From Patiria pectinifera (Eukaryota > Echinodermata > Asteroidea > Valvatida > Asterinidae), in contig CM057144.1 of NCBI GenBank assembly GCA_029964075.1, forward strand, positions 4,983,281 to 5,047,280: a stretch of DNA of 64,000 nucleotides. The letters run 5' to 3'. Made by a program: the position numbers and the translations under genes. Under the pieces are notes generated by a model that was not told the DNA's origin, did not search any database, and was given only the letters and a program-made list of their open reading frames with translations. Below, one piece after another: positions 23,301 to 35,300 of this stretch (positions within the stretch are counted from its first letter, which is position 1; each line of letters opens with the position of its first letter).

Positions 23301-26300
23301 ACCTGATAGACCTCAATGCAGTGTGCGCAGTAGAGTACTTGAGGACCAGACTAAAACTATTTTTTAATGTTGTGTCATTTGTGTGCATCTCGTGGATGTG
23401 TGGTTGTGTGTTCTGTATGTGAGTACTTTTCAGTGACGATCGTGAGCACATTTGGTCGCTTATTGCCGGGATGAGACCCATCAGTGCGAGATTTTAATCA
23501 TGGAATTTAATAAGAGTATGGTTGGAATAATTGGTAATAGAGTTTGAGTTTGTCACAACGTCCAGAAAAGATAAATCAGCATGCGTTTGCAAGGTATGTT
23601 GGCGGGATATTTCTATTGCATACGGTGGCCCTAAATCATTGTGTGTAAAAACATTGATACGAACTCGAAACTCCACATCGATAGCCTAGCATGCATCTCA
23701 AAAAAAATATGCGCACGTTATTATTGTTATTATTTATTTGACTTCAACAAACAAATACAGACATTAAAACAAAATTAATAATAAAAAATGTATATATTTT
23801 TTTTATTTTTTATTTTTTTTATTTTTTTTTTTATTTTAATTATCTTTTGGCCTACAGTACATTATTATTCACAACAAGAAGGGTATGCACATGTATGTGT
23901 ACATGTAAACCATGTACCTGTACTCGATGTTGGTAAAGCTTTTGATAAAACGAGCAGTTGAAAATGACCGCGCGGGTTGATTACTAATTGGGATTTTGAA
24001 AAGTTGGCAGCTATGCAATTAGTTCATCCTTCTGAGCCATGAACCAGAGATTGAAAAATAATTAAATCTGGCCTTCCCCGTCTGTTTTAGTGAGATCGAA
24101 ACATGAGGGGTCCTCAAGGTTACTAATGTCAAACTTTCCAAACTTACTAAAATGTACTTTTAGAACAAGAACATTTCCTTAATTTTGCTGGTACCGTGTA
24201 TGATCTGCTGGTACCATGCATACACCAAATTGTTTGTCCCGAATGGAAAATTGCCCAATCTCGATGTGTGCACGCGCAATTGAAACACCAAACTCGGTGG
24301 ATTACCGGTACAAACAAAAAGTGTCCTCATTCTACCAAGGTGAGGCCGGCGTGGGCGGAGGCACCAGCGGCAGCTTTGACGACTTCACGGACGACCCCAA
24401 ATCCTCCAGCTCCATCGAGACAGCCAGCCTGAGTGATTACGCCAAGTTCACTCTCAAGACCATCTGCAGTCAGAGCTGGGTGCGGGAGATCTTCCTGAAG
24501 GATCCCGACCGGCTCTGGACCAGGGAGGTGCTGCTGGACCAAGTCTTGTCCCACAAACACGTAAGTGAATGGACATTGAATTGAATTTGTAAGGCTGGCT
24601 TCAGCTTGGGAGGCTAGCCGCAAGGGAGCAACCCAGTACATGAATTCCCATAGATACCAGTGACAGTGGCGGCGCCAGACTCTTAAATTTGTTTTTTTTG
24701 GGGGGACAATTGGGGGGCAAGGAAATAATTTTTTTTGGGGGGGGGGCAGTAAAAAAAATCTCAAGCCTGTGTATGCGTATGCATACCATTGTCAATGGTC
24801 CGGAAATAAGCTACTAGAGCAACTTAGAGGTGTAGTCATTTTTATGAATGAGAAATGCATCAAACTGCAGAATGGTGTACGACAAATGCACACAGACGTT
24901 GGCTGCACACTATCTACGGCTGTATACATGTAAATGCATGTGTGGCGTGTTTTGTCTTAAAAAAAACCCATTCATCTACTAGTAGATAACGTGTTCGGGG
25001 CAAACTGGGGGGAGGGGAGGGGGGGGGGGGCAAATGCGCGACAACGTTAAACCGCCATCTTGAATTGCCTCATTATGTATTCATTAGCTCTTGGATATCA
25101 TTACTCTGGCATTTGAACCAATGGGGGAAAAGGCACGCTGTCTTTATGGGCCGTTTAATGAATGTTGAAACTAGAATTGCTGGGCCTTATCCGCTCCGTT
25201 CACAAGTACCCCCTCACCGGCAAAAAAAGTACAGTTGGGGGTGACAGAACGACGCCATCTTGCCTGACTGCAATATTTTGCCGCGAAGCGCGGCCACTGT
25301 GTGTACATAGTACAAATCCCCTGGTCAACGTGCATCACGCACAAGGAACGGTGCGCGTGCGTCAACCACTGAAATGTAGTGTCCCACCCATGGGACGTTG
25401 TTGCTGGGTAAAAGGGTGGCCTCTTTCGTTGGCGCACGGAGCCAATAAAGGATTGTTAATTTGCATGTGAATGCTTTCTGAAAGCCCAGGATACTAGAAG
25501 TTTGAACATTGACAATGAATCCCTTACCTAGCCTACGATATTTACAGGAATATATCTATCTACTTTTTCTGATCTTTTGCCGATCCACATCATAGTGTCA
25601 GTTATACATAAAAGTCACTAAAATGCGATCGAATGAATAAATATAAACCACGTGCAATGTAGAAGGGAATTTCCCAAGATGAGAAATATCCCTTCACCTA
25701 AAACATCACGTGATGGAGTCGTGCCATTCAAAGGACAGTACTGTCATTTAGCACGTACAGTGTACGTGATCGTGTCAAGGGAATTATCCAAGATGAGAAA
25801 TACACAAGCCACTTGACAGCTCCACACTTCACAGTACACACACTCTTGTTTTACCACTCTCCTGAGGACAATGCTTTGTATTTTCCCTTGTCCCTGTAAT
25901 ATAACACTCTCCCATAGACTAAGCACACAAACTTACTACAGAGGACCGTTTTGAACAAAAGACCCAACTCCCGAGGACTGAAAGGATCTGTTGTTCTCCC
26001 TTTGTGTGTCGGTCATCAGGGGTAATGTAGCACAAGTACACATGCACACGTCATGCATTATGCATGTAGTTTATGTTCAGGTGGACTCCGTCCAATGAGA
26101 ATTTGTGGAACAAGCTGAAAAGGCAACTTCATTGCCAAATTTGGCTACAGAATCAAGCCGAGTTGTTCCAAATTCTTCAATGGATTTGGTACATGGCCTG
26201 GATCATCAGATCCTTGCCAATCTGTGGTGTCAGTGATCCGGCGGTGCCACGCTGTAATAAATGCTGGGAGAGTTTTTACTCGGCAGTAATGTTTCGTCAG

Positions 26301-29300
26301 GTTTGCGTTCTGTGGGTGCCGCCATCTTGGATTTTACACGGAGGAAACAAGTGACGTCAAAGTAATCATCATTCTGGACTCATGAACGCTAATTGTTTCA
26401 AGGAAACATGAATTGTTTGATTAAAATAAAACCACCCGGGACACAGATATGATTATTTTTTAAATATTTTAACGGTTTAGGTGACCAAAAAAGAGAAAAA
26501 TCAATTTGTTAATAATTTGTAAAGTTGGTTACGGGTACCCGGTTCCATGATCTGGAACTGGTTCCTGACATCAACGGTCGGGTACTCGGGTACCCACTTT
26601 CGATGCACAGCACTAGCCCCAACATGTCACATGACCAAACTGAGGTCAAAGGTCATCATGGGGTCACTAGGGTCAAAAACCTGATACATGTTTTACTCAA
26701 AACACTACCAGGAATTGCATGGCACAATCATGGGACTCATGCACGATTGCATGAATCCTAATTTTTGGCCTGCAGCTTCCGAGATGTTTCCGAATTTTCT
26801 GGTTCTCGTAACTCAATTCTGTTGCTAATGACAGCAAAACAGTGTGCCCGCGGGTACACATTTTCTAACAAGAAAATACCAGTCCTTTGAGCAAGGTTTT
26901 GGTAGGTACTTTTCTGGTAAATTGCTAATGTTTAGAGCAAAGTTCACAACATTTACAAAATTAACAAGAAAATCTTTAAAACAAGTGCAATACAATGTAT
27001 CTAAGGCAAAATACAACATCTTTACAAAGACTGGTGATGTACCGTCGTGTTCTTGTTCATGTTGTTGATTAAATAAATCAAAATATTTTCTATGTTTAAC
27101 ATCCTTATTTGGTTAGATTTGTCATGACTCATGAGTATACACCAAATTATCAAAGATTTTCTTTCTACTACATGGGAAAGAAAGATTACACTTTCGGTGT
27201 AATTAAAACCTACTTTTCATAGGTATAAAAAGTGCCACAACATTAAACCATATTGACTATTTCTTTTCCAGATTCCTTGTTAAAAGGTAACATTAAAAAG
27301 TGCAATAAATTTGAGTGATCATTATGTTCTCCTTGTAGTGATCCCAACACACAATTTTGAAACAGTTGCCATTCACAACTGTTAGTGTAACAAGAAACTT
27401 TTTAAAAGAAATGCAATATCTAAGGCAAAATACAACATCAGAGACATAATATAACAAATTCAGTGATGTAGCGTTCTTGTTCATGTTGTGGATAGAGTAA
27501 GTCAAACATGTTTTCCATGTTTAACATCCTTCAAAACATCCTTCATTTGCTTCTTCGTCGTTTTTGTAATTTATGGTTTTTTTTGTATACATGCGCCATG
27601 AGCGTCATGCCTGGCGGATACTGGCTCTTTACCAAGTGTTCATTATTACTTTTATTATTTGGTTAGATTTGTCATGACTTATGAGTATACACCAAATTAT
27701 CAAACATTTTCTTTCTACTACCGGTACATGGGAAAGAAAGATTACACTTTCGGTGTAATAAAAACCTACTTTTCATAGGTATCATTAGTGCAACAACATG
27801 AAACCATATTCACTATTTCTTTTACAGATTTCTTTCAAAAAGTTAACATTTAAAAGTGCAATAAATTGGAGTGCAAATTATGTTCTCCTCGTAGTGATCC
27901 CAACACACAACTTTGAAAGAGCTGCAATCACAACTGTTAGTGTGTCCTCTTATGCCATTTTTTTTTAACACACCAAAAATGAGGACATGTTTCTATTTAC
28001 CACACAATATTTCCTAAATATTTCTACCACAACCAGTTCAAATTACAATGCAAAAATTACCATTAATATTTTTATGCCAATCACAGCCAACACTAATAAA
28101 TATTGTGTACTTACAGACTATTGTGGGTGTTCCTGATTTTGTAATCCCTTCCAAAGTCTTAGCAGTTCACAAAAATTATTCCACAAAAAAAGGTTGTTCA
28201 CTCTCAGTCAAATGTAAGCCACCACTGCCCTTTGTGTTAACCTTAAAAATGTCAGCCACATGTACCTGTAAATAAGAGCAGTCTGATGCACTTTTTGGTA
28301 TCAGTTTGCTTCATGTAACCAGTTTCTACAGATCCAGGCCGTAGCAGTTCTCAATTTCCACCACATCTTCGGCAGCTGCATTTTGAAGGACGAGGTCATT
28401 CAGCTGGCACACCATTTTGCCCTGGCCTTGGTCCTTCAGATTGAAGGAGCTACATTTGGGATGAGAGAGGCAGGCCTTGCTACAAGACACCAGACCCTGA
28501 GCCTGTAACTCCATCAAGACGTGCTTATCAGTGAGGCACGGGGATGTGATGCGACCATCGGAGCCGATCTGAAGGCAGAATAGAGGGTCGTAGTCGATGA
28601 TAGCAAGCTCACATGTTGCATATCTGGGATTGGTACATAACTGGTTACCCCATATGCCACCTGCTGATTTGCCAATCAATGCACAATCAGCCCCACCGTG
28701 CCGATTGTCAGGCTTTCCTTCCCCCCAGTTCTGGTACGCGTTGGTCTCATCACCTCTCAGAGGGCAATTCTGCCAATCACCTTCCTTCTCGATGTCATTG
28801 CAGCCGATCCAGGCTCCAGTCCCTAGACCATCAGGATAAAACTCCCACTGGAGTAATTCCCATATAAATGTCTGCTCTTCAGATGAGATGGGAACTGCAA
28901 GGCTTGCATGAGAAGCGTAACAGGTGTTTCTCGCTGTGTACCAGTTCGACTTTGTTTTGATCACAAAGTAGCAGTTCTTGCCATATCGGTGCCAGCCCAC
29001 AGGGCAAACCGTCGCCACACTGGCCTCAAGTCCAGCCATGAGAAGCAGTACACTCAACACATCCATGCTGTTTATGATAATCAGGAATTTTCAGCTAGAT
29101 TCGGATATAGTGTTGTATGACAGCCTCAGTATTGCTCAGCTTTTCTGCCAGTAATTTCCAATGAATTCAGAGTGTACATGTAGAACCAACGTGTTTTGCA
29201 TGGAAATTTCCAGCAGCGACTGACTCTTAATGAAGAACATGAAATGCAAGAGGCTAATACCCTTCTCAGTTGAATGCACAAAGCAATCAATGCGGGGGTT

Positions 29301-32300
29301 GTTACAAGTTTGTTCTTCTGGCAATCCTGCAATAGGCTGGGGGTCTAATTAGCAGATTGGTTACTCCATTTGATATATTGCATTTTTTGACAATATCTTC
29401 TTACAGCTAAAAATAGCTGATGGCTTTCGTGGTCAATCTTTGTGATTACGAAGCTCTTCTTCGCACTGCCATGAAAATGGCAATTTTTTTTTAAATGACA
29501 TTTTTTTTCCTTTGGTGCCATCTCTTATTCCACAGACGTTGTATAGGCCTATACATGCAGTTTGTCTGTATGTCTGTAGACTATTGTAATTTCCTCATTC
29601 TATAGTACACGTGTCTACTAAAATCAAACTTGGTGTAGACATAGTCTAATACGTGTCTCGGACGCTGAATTCAGGCCCAATTCAAAACCTGATTCAACAA
29701 CTTTTGATTTGAAATTGAGATCCTAGAATGCTGTTTTTCTCGGAATATATACAGCTGAAGCCGAGCTGAAACTTCATCAGGTTAGTTCAGTATCGTTCAT
29801 TAGATTTTGAACACTTTTGTTGCTTCAAACGAACAAAATGCACAAATTATTAATGATGGACTATATCTTTAAGCAGTACATGTGTATTTTACCTCAAACC
29901 CTGATGTCATATTGACCATAATATGTCACATCCTATCAGTTTTAAAAAAAGGTGATATCTAGAGAACTGAGAATCTGATGATATATGGCTAGATGTGAGT
30001 CTGAACGCTGAATAACATCAATGTAAATTTTTGAAGCAGATTTTGAAGTTTTAAAACCCACTTTGATTCTTAACACATTTAGTAATTGATAAAGTGCATG
30101 TGTAACTCTATATTAAAACGAAAAAGGTGCTCTCCCTATGATGTCATTTGGTGTTTTAGAATTACATTAAAAAAAAATAATAGCCACATATTTTTTTCCC
30201 AAAAAAACTGGAAAAGTGAACTATTTACAGACAATTGTTAACACCTTTAGTGCATTAATTAAATTTCAACAATATAAAACCCAATTACATGTAGTTATTT
30301 GTTCTGCCTTTTTTAAATTTAATGGCATGTCTTGTCTTTTTCCCCCTGTTTCTTCTGGGTGTCAACTGGTTTTGTGATCACTTCAAAGACAAACATTTTC
30401 ACCCACAAGAGCAAAAACAGAGTGAGTCAAAAAAGCGGAACCCAAACCCCCAAAATTATACTTCATATTTAAAAAAAAACATGTACCGGTAGCACCAAAC
30501 AAGACTGGAAAGCCAATTTCAAAGGCTACTTTTAAATGAAACAATTACTGAAATTGCTCAATCCGTTCGAAGAATATCACCATTTAAACGAAATGACCCT
30601 AACACCTCTTTCGTCCAAAAATGTGATTTCAAGAATCGCCGTCACAATTGTTTTCAAACATCACCAGCGATAAAACCGTAGTTTAAAAGTTAAAAATATT
30701 CAACAAAGTCGTTTTGAAGGCCCGTCTTTTTAAAAAAAGGGGATTCTTTAAATCATATTGTTTGCCTAACCAGGGTTGTTAATAAAGATATTGTGCACTA
30801 CAGTTGTTGAAAAAACAAGTATTCTGTGTCATTTTCTTTGTTGTTCCAAACAGTCAGAATACACAATAAACTGGATTTTGTTTGGACGAAACAGGTTTTA
30901 GGGTCATTGCGTTTAAACGCCGATATTCTTTGAACGGATTGAGCAATTTCAGTATTTTTTTTTCAATGAAATTGTCTTGCCAGTCATTATTATTTTAGAT
31001 ATGAAATAGGGTTCCGCTTTTTTTTTCTCACCCTTTATATGCCCCGCTTGTATCAGGTTTCACACCCCCCCCTCCTTAATGGTGGATCAGCCATTCTAAA
31101 CGTGATATTGTTCCCTTAACAACTAATCACGTTTGTTTGTGCCTGCCACTTAGTTTGTCTAATGTGCCCAGGTATCCTACTTGACGCCATACCGGCATGT
31201 TCCTTAAGGCTTAAACGGGGCATGAAATAATCAATCTTTTCTTACTCTAATTTTGGTTTCAATCGGTCTATTGATGCTCCGTATTCAAATGACGTAGTAG
31301 TCTTTTCAGCCCTCGATATGCACAGTATAATATTACACACGCCATTTACATGCACAATACAATCGTTACACACGATATTAATTCATCTTCACACGCTAAA
31401 TATTGACGAAAAAGCCTACATTTCTGATGCATTAGTGAAACACGACATCAAAGCCATGCTGCTGTACAATGTTCCGTGCAATACGGCAGCTATTGCGTAT
31501 TCGCTGGTTCCCACAGCATGCTAACAGAATCAAATCTATTAAGTAGGACCGGAACCAGTGACTACGGCCTACATACCGGTACAAGTACCCCGATTCATAA
31601 CTACACAGCGTAACAGGACACATTTTGATATTAGACAATACCAAACTAACATCGGTGAAAAAAAGAGAATTTCTGCAAATTAATTCCCAGAACGTGATCT
31701 CTCTTTTCTGTGTATGTTTTTTCCGTTAAAATATATTTATAGCGAGATTTTACTGCTCGGACTTGATATGCTGCAGCGTGTTTCTACCAAATTTTCGGCC
31801 ACAGCACGTATGTTCGTGCGGTCCCAGTGTAAGTGTGACCTCGTGCTCGGGCCAGATGTATGCTTTCCTGAGCCGCTTTTACCGACTTGCACTGTCGGTA
31901 CACGACTTGTTGTCTCTGGAAAAGTGGCATGGTCAGTTTTCCCTGGGCAGCTGTTGGCCAGTAGAAGTAAGTGCTGGACTCAGAAAAAGTAACTGAGAGG
32001 AAAACGTCCCAGGCTGTCCACACTGGGAAAAGTACCAATCGTCTGGGTAAGCTCAGTAAAAAAAGTCCAGTGCGGACAGGGCTTTAGACTGCAGTGGTTA
32101 TTCCCTATCGCATTTTTTTTTTCAAACTTAAAGCTACAGTCCATCATTTGCAGCTATCCGAAAAGTAACTGGCGCAATTATTGTTGAAAAAACATACTTG
32201 GTTAAAAGATAGTAAGAGGACTAAACTCCCTGTGAAATTATTCTTTCTGGCAAGCTGTCATTTTGAAGTAATCAACGAAAGAAGGCCTTTCCAACGGTGC

Positions 32301-35300
32301 TTCTTAAGACGCGCCGTAGGAAATTTAAATAAGTAGTTCGTTTTGTTATTCGGCAAAGCGCGTGCAAGCATTGGCACGATGCACACGCACACGTCGGATC
32401 AGTGTGCGACATCGCGTAGCTGCAATCGGCTCAGTGAGAATGTATATCAGACGCTGAATTCAGGCCTAATTCAAAACATGATTCGGCAACTTTTGATTTG
32501 AAATTGAGATCCTAGAATGCTGTTTCTCTCGGTATATACAGCTGAAGCTGAGCTGAAACTTCGTCAGGTTAGTTGTTCAGTACCTTTCTTTAGATTTTGA
32601 GCACTTTTGTTGCTTCAAACGAACAAAATTCACAAATTACAAATGATTGACTATATCTTTAAAACTGTTCTCAAAAAGGTCTCCCACAAAAATGTAATTC
32701 ACTCTTGGCCACAAATGTTAAAGCTGCCGATGCCATTTGTCGTTGCCATTTGTCAGCCACATCTACAAGTAAATATTAAAGAGGATTTTTTTTTTTACTA
32801 AAGGCATATTAAACAAAGCCAAAGGTACCGGTATGTGGCTACTTTTTGGCTACATTTCTGCAAATGTGCAGGCTATCCATCTAAACAACTAAAAAATTCA
32901 AAATACTATGCAAATTACTTTAAACAGTCACAACACTCACTAATACAAATTTTGTACTTACAGACTAGTACAAGTGTTTCCAAAATTGTAAATCCTTCCA
33001 AAATCTTAGCCGTTCACAACTAGTACATGTACGTGTACTAATGCATTGAAAATGTCAGTCCATCTACCTATTCATCAGAGCATTCTGAAGGATATCTTTT
33101 GTATCAGTTTGCTTCATGCAACCAGTTTCTACAGATCCAGGCCGTAGCAGTTCTCAATTTCCACCACATCTTCGTCAGCTGCATTTTGAAGGGCGAGGTC
33201 ATTCAGCTGGCACACCATCTTGCCCTGGCCTTGGTCCTTCAGATTGAAGGAGCTACATTTGGAATGAGAGAGGCAGGCCTTGCCACAAGACACCAGACCC
33301 TGAGCCTGTAACTCCATCAAGACGTGATTATCAGTGAGGCACGGGGAGGTGATGCGACCATCGGAGCCGATCTGAAGGCAGAATAGAGGGTCGTAGTCGA
33401 TGATAGCAAGCTCACATGTTGCATATCTGGGATTGGTGCATAACTGGTTATCCCATATGCCACCCGCCGAATTGAGCATCAATGCACAATCAGCCCCACC
33501 GTGCAGATTGTTAGGCTTTCCTTCCCCCCAGTTCTGGTACGCGTTGGTCCCATCACCTCTCAGAGGGCAATTCTGCCAATCACCTTCCTTCTCGATGTCA
33601 TTGCAGCTGATCCAGGCTCCATTCCCTGGACCATCAGGATGAAACTCCCGCTGGAGTAATTCCCATATAAACGTCTGTTCTTCCACTGAGTTGGGAACTG
33701 CAAGGCTTGCATGAGAAGCGGCACAGATATTATTTGCCTTACGCCAGCCCCCTTTTTCTTTTATCACAGAGTAGCAGGCATTGCCATATCGGTACCAGCC
33801 CACCGAGCAGATGGTCGCAACACCGGCTTCAAACCCAACCATGAGAAATAGAACTTCCAACACTTTCATTTTGTTTTGGATAATCTACGTGAGCTAAGCT
33901 TAGGTTTACTGTTTACAACGCTTGCACTCACACCATTTGCAAAACCTCTATTGAGTGTACATGTACATCAAGTTCAATAGCTATTGCAGTTCTTTGGAGT
34001 CATAATTCATGCCTGGCATTATGCCCAGAGGTCTCTCAATATGAACGCAGTTGCTTATCCAGAGGGGGTGCAGCTGGTGCGTGCCTCCCCCCCCCCCAAG
34101 GTTATGTGATGAATTCAAAGACAAGCATTTTCACCCACACGAGCAAATATATGCCCCGCTTGTATCTTCAGGTTTCACCCCCCCCCTCCCCGCTCTGTAA
34201 ATTGCCCATCAGCCATTCTAATGTGATATATTGTTCCCTTGACAACTTATGCTCCTCATACTTAAGTGGTCTTGAAATTTTATCATGGCTTTTAAACCCT
34301 AATTCTCTTACGAAAGTGGATGGTAAAAAAGGATAGTGAAAATAATTCCAGAAGTGCATGGATCAGTGAGCATTTTTAATGCTTGACAATAGCAAACTTT
34401 GTGGTACTTAACGCCGTTTTAGGTTTTCGAGACAGTATGGCTTTTAGCTGATGATATTTTGGCTTGTGTTTTCCACGACAAGCTATTGCTTCTTTACGAA
34501 AAAAACCAGGTAGCTTTAGAAATTTAGCCTGGAGTGTTGTCTGATGTCTCTATATTAGTTAATAATGCAAGGAGAAAAGCAATGGACCTTGAAACGGTGG
34601 AAATTGTGGGGTTTTTTTAGTGGTTTTTTTCCATAGATTAGGCCAAGAAAAAAAAACATGTTTCCTATTACATTGGAAAAAAGGGAGGAGTTGGCAATTT
34701 TGTTTTGTGAGGGGAGGGGGTTTGTATAGCCAGAAAAAAAAATTTGGTCGTGTTTTTTTTTTGGGGGGGGGGCCTAGTCTGATACATGTTATTTGGATGA
34801 GTGATGCTCAAACCACGTAATGACATTACACTTGTGTGCACAATATGCACTAAGATTTGCTTACAAGTGGAATATTTTGATAATTTGAAGACATTTATGT
34901 AACATTGGATGGCGTTGAGGGGTATAGTAGAATATAGTGCACAATATTGCTGCACTCGTTGAAGATGCAAGTGCAATATAGCGAGTGCCATATATTCGTG
35001 TGTCCCTTGAAAAAAAAACCCATCCAATTTAATCATTATTATTAATATGAGGCTTACTTACGCTAATTACTCGCCGTGTGGCGCGGCAAGTAATTTGCGT
35101 AAGCCTCATATTAATAATAATGATTAAATTGGATGGATGGATGGATGGATTGGATGTGGCTGTTGATCGCAGCGTGTGTACCCGGTATCAGGGTGCGATG
35201 GTAATGTGCGCTACGCTCTGTTGACTGCTTGACAAAAAGAGTTTCTATGCCCTTGAGTGTTAAAGGGAAAATACAACATTTGCAAACACCAAAAAATAAA

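Noticed and set aside
23018..23422. 134-residue open frame inside the 23084-24015 element
   Set aside because: AT-rich with no transposase motif; the same region is open on the other strand too.
34426..34540. Possible reverse-transcriptase box ([10 protein letters not shown]...)
   Set aside because: Open for only about 35 codons with a stop on each side and no other RT motif nearby; probably chance.
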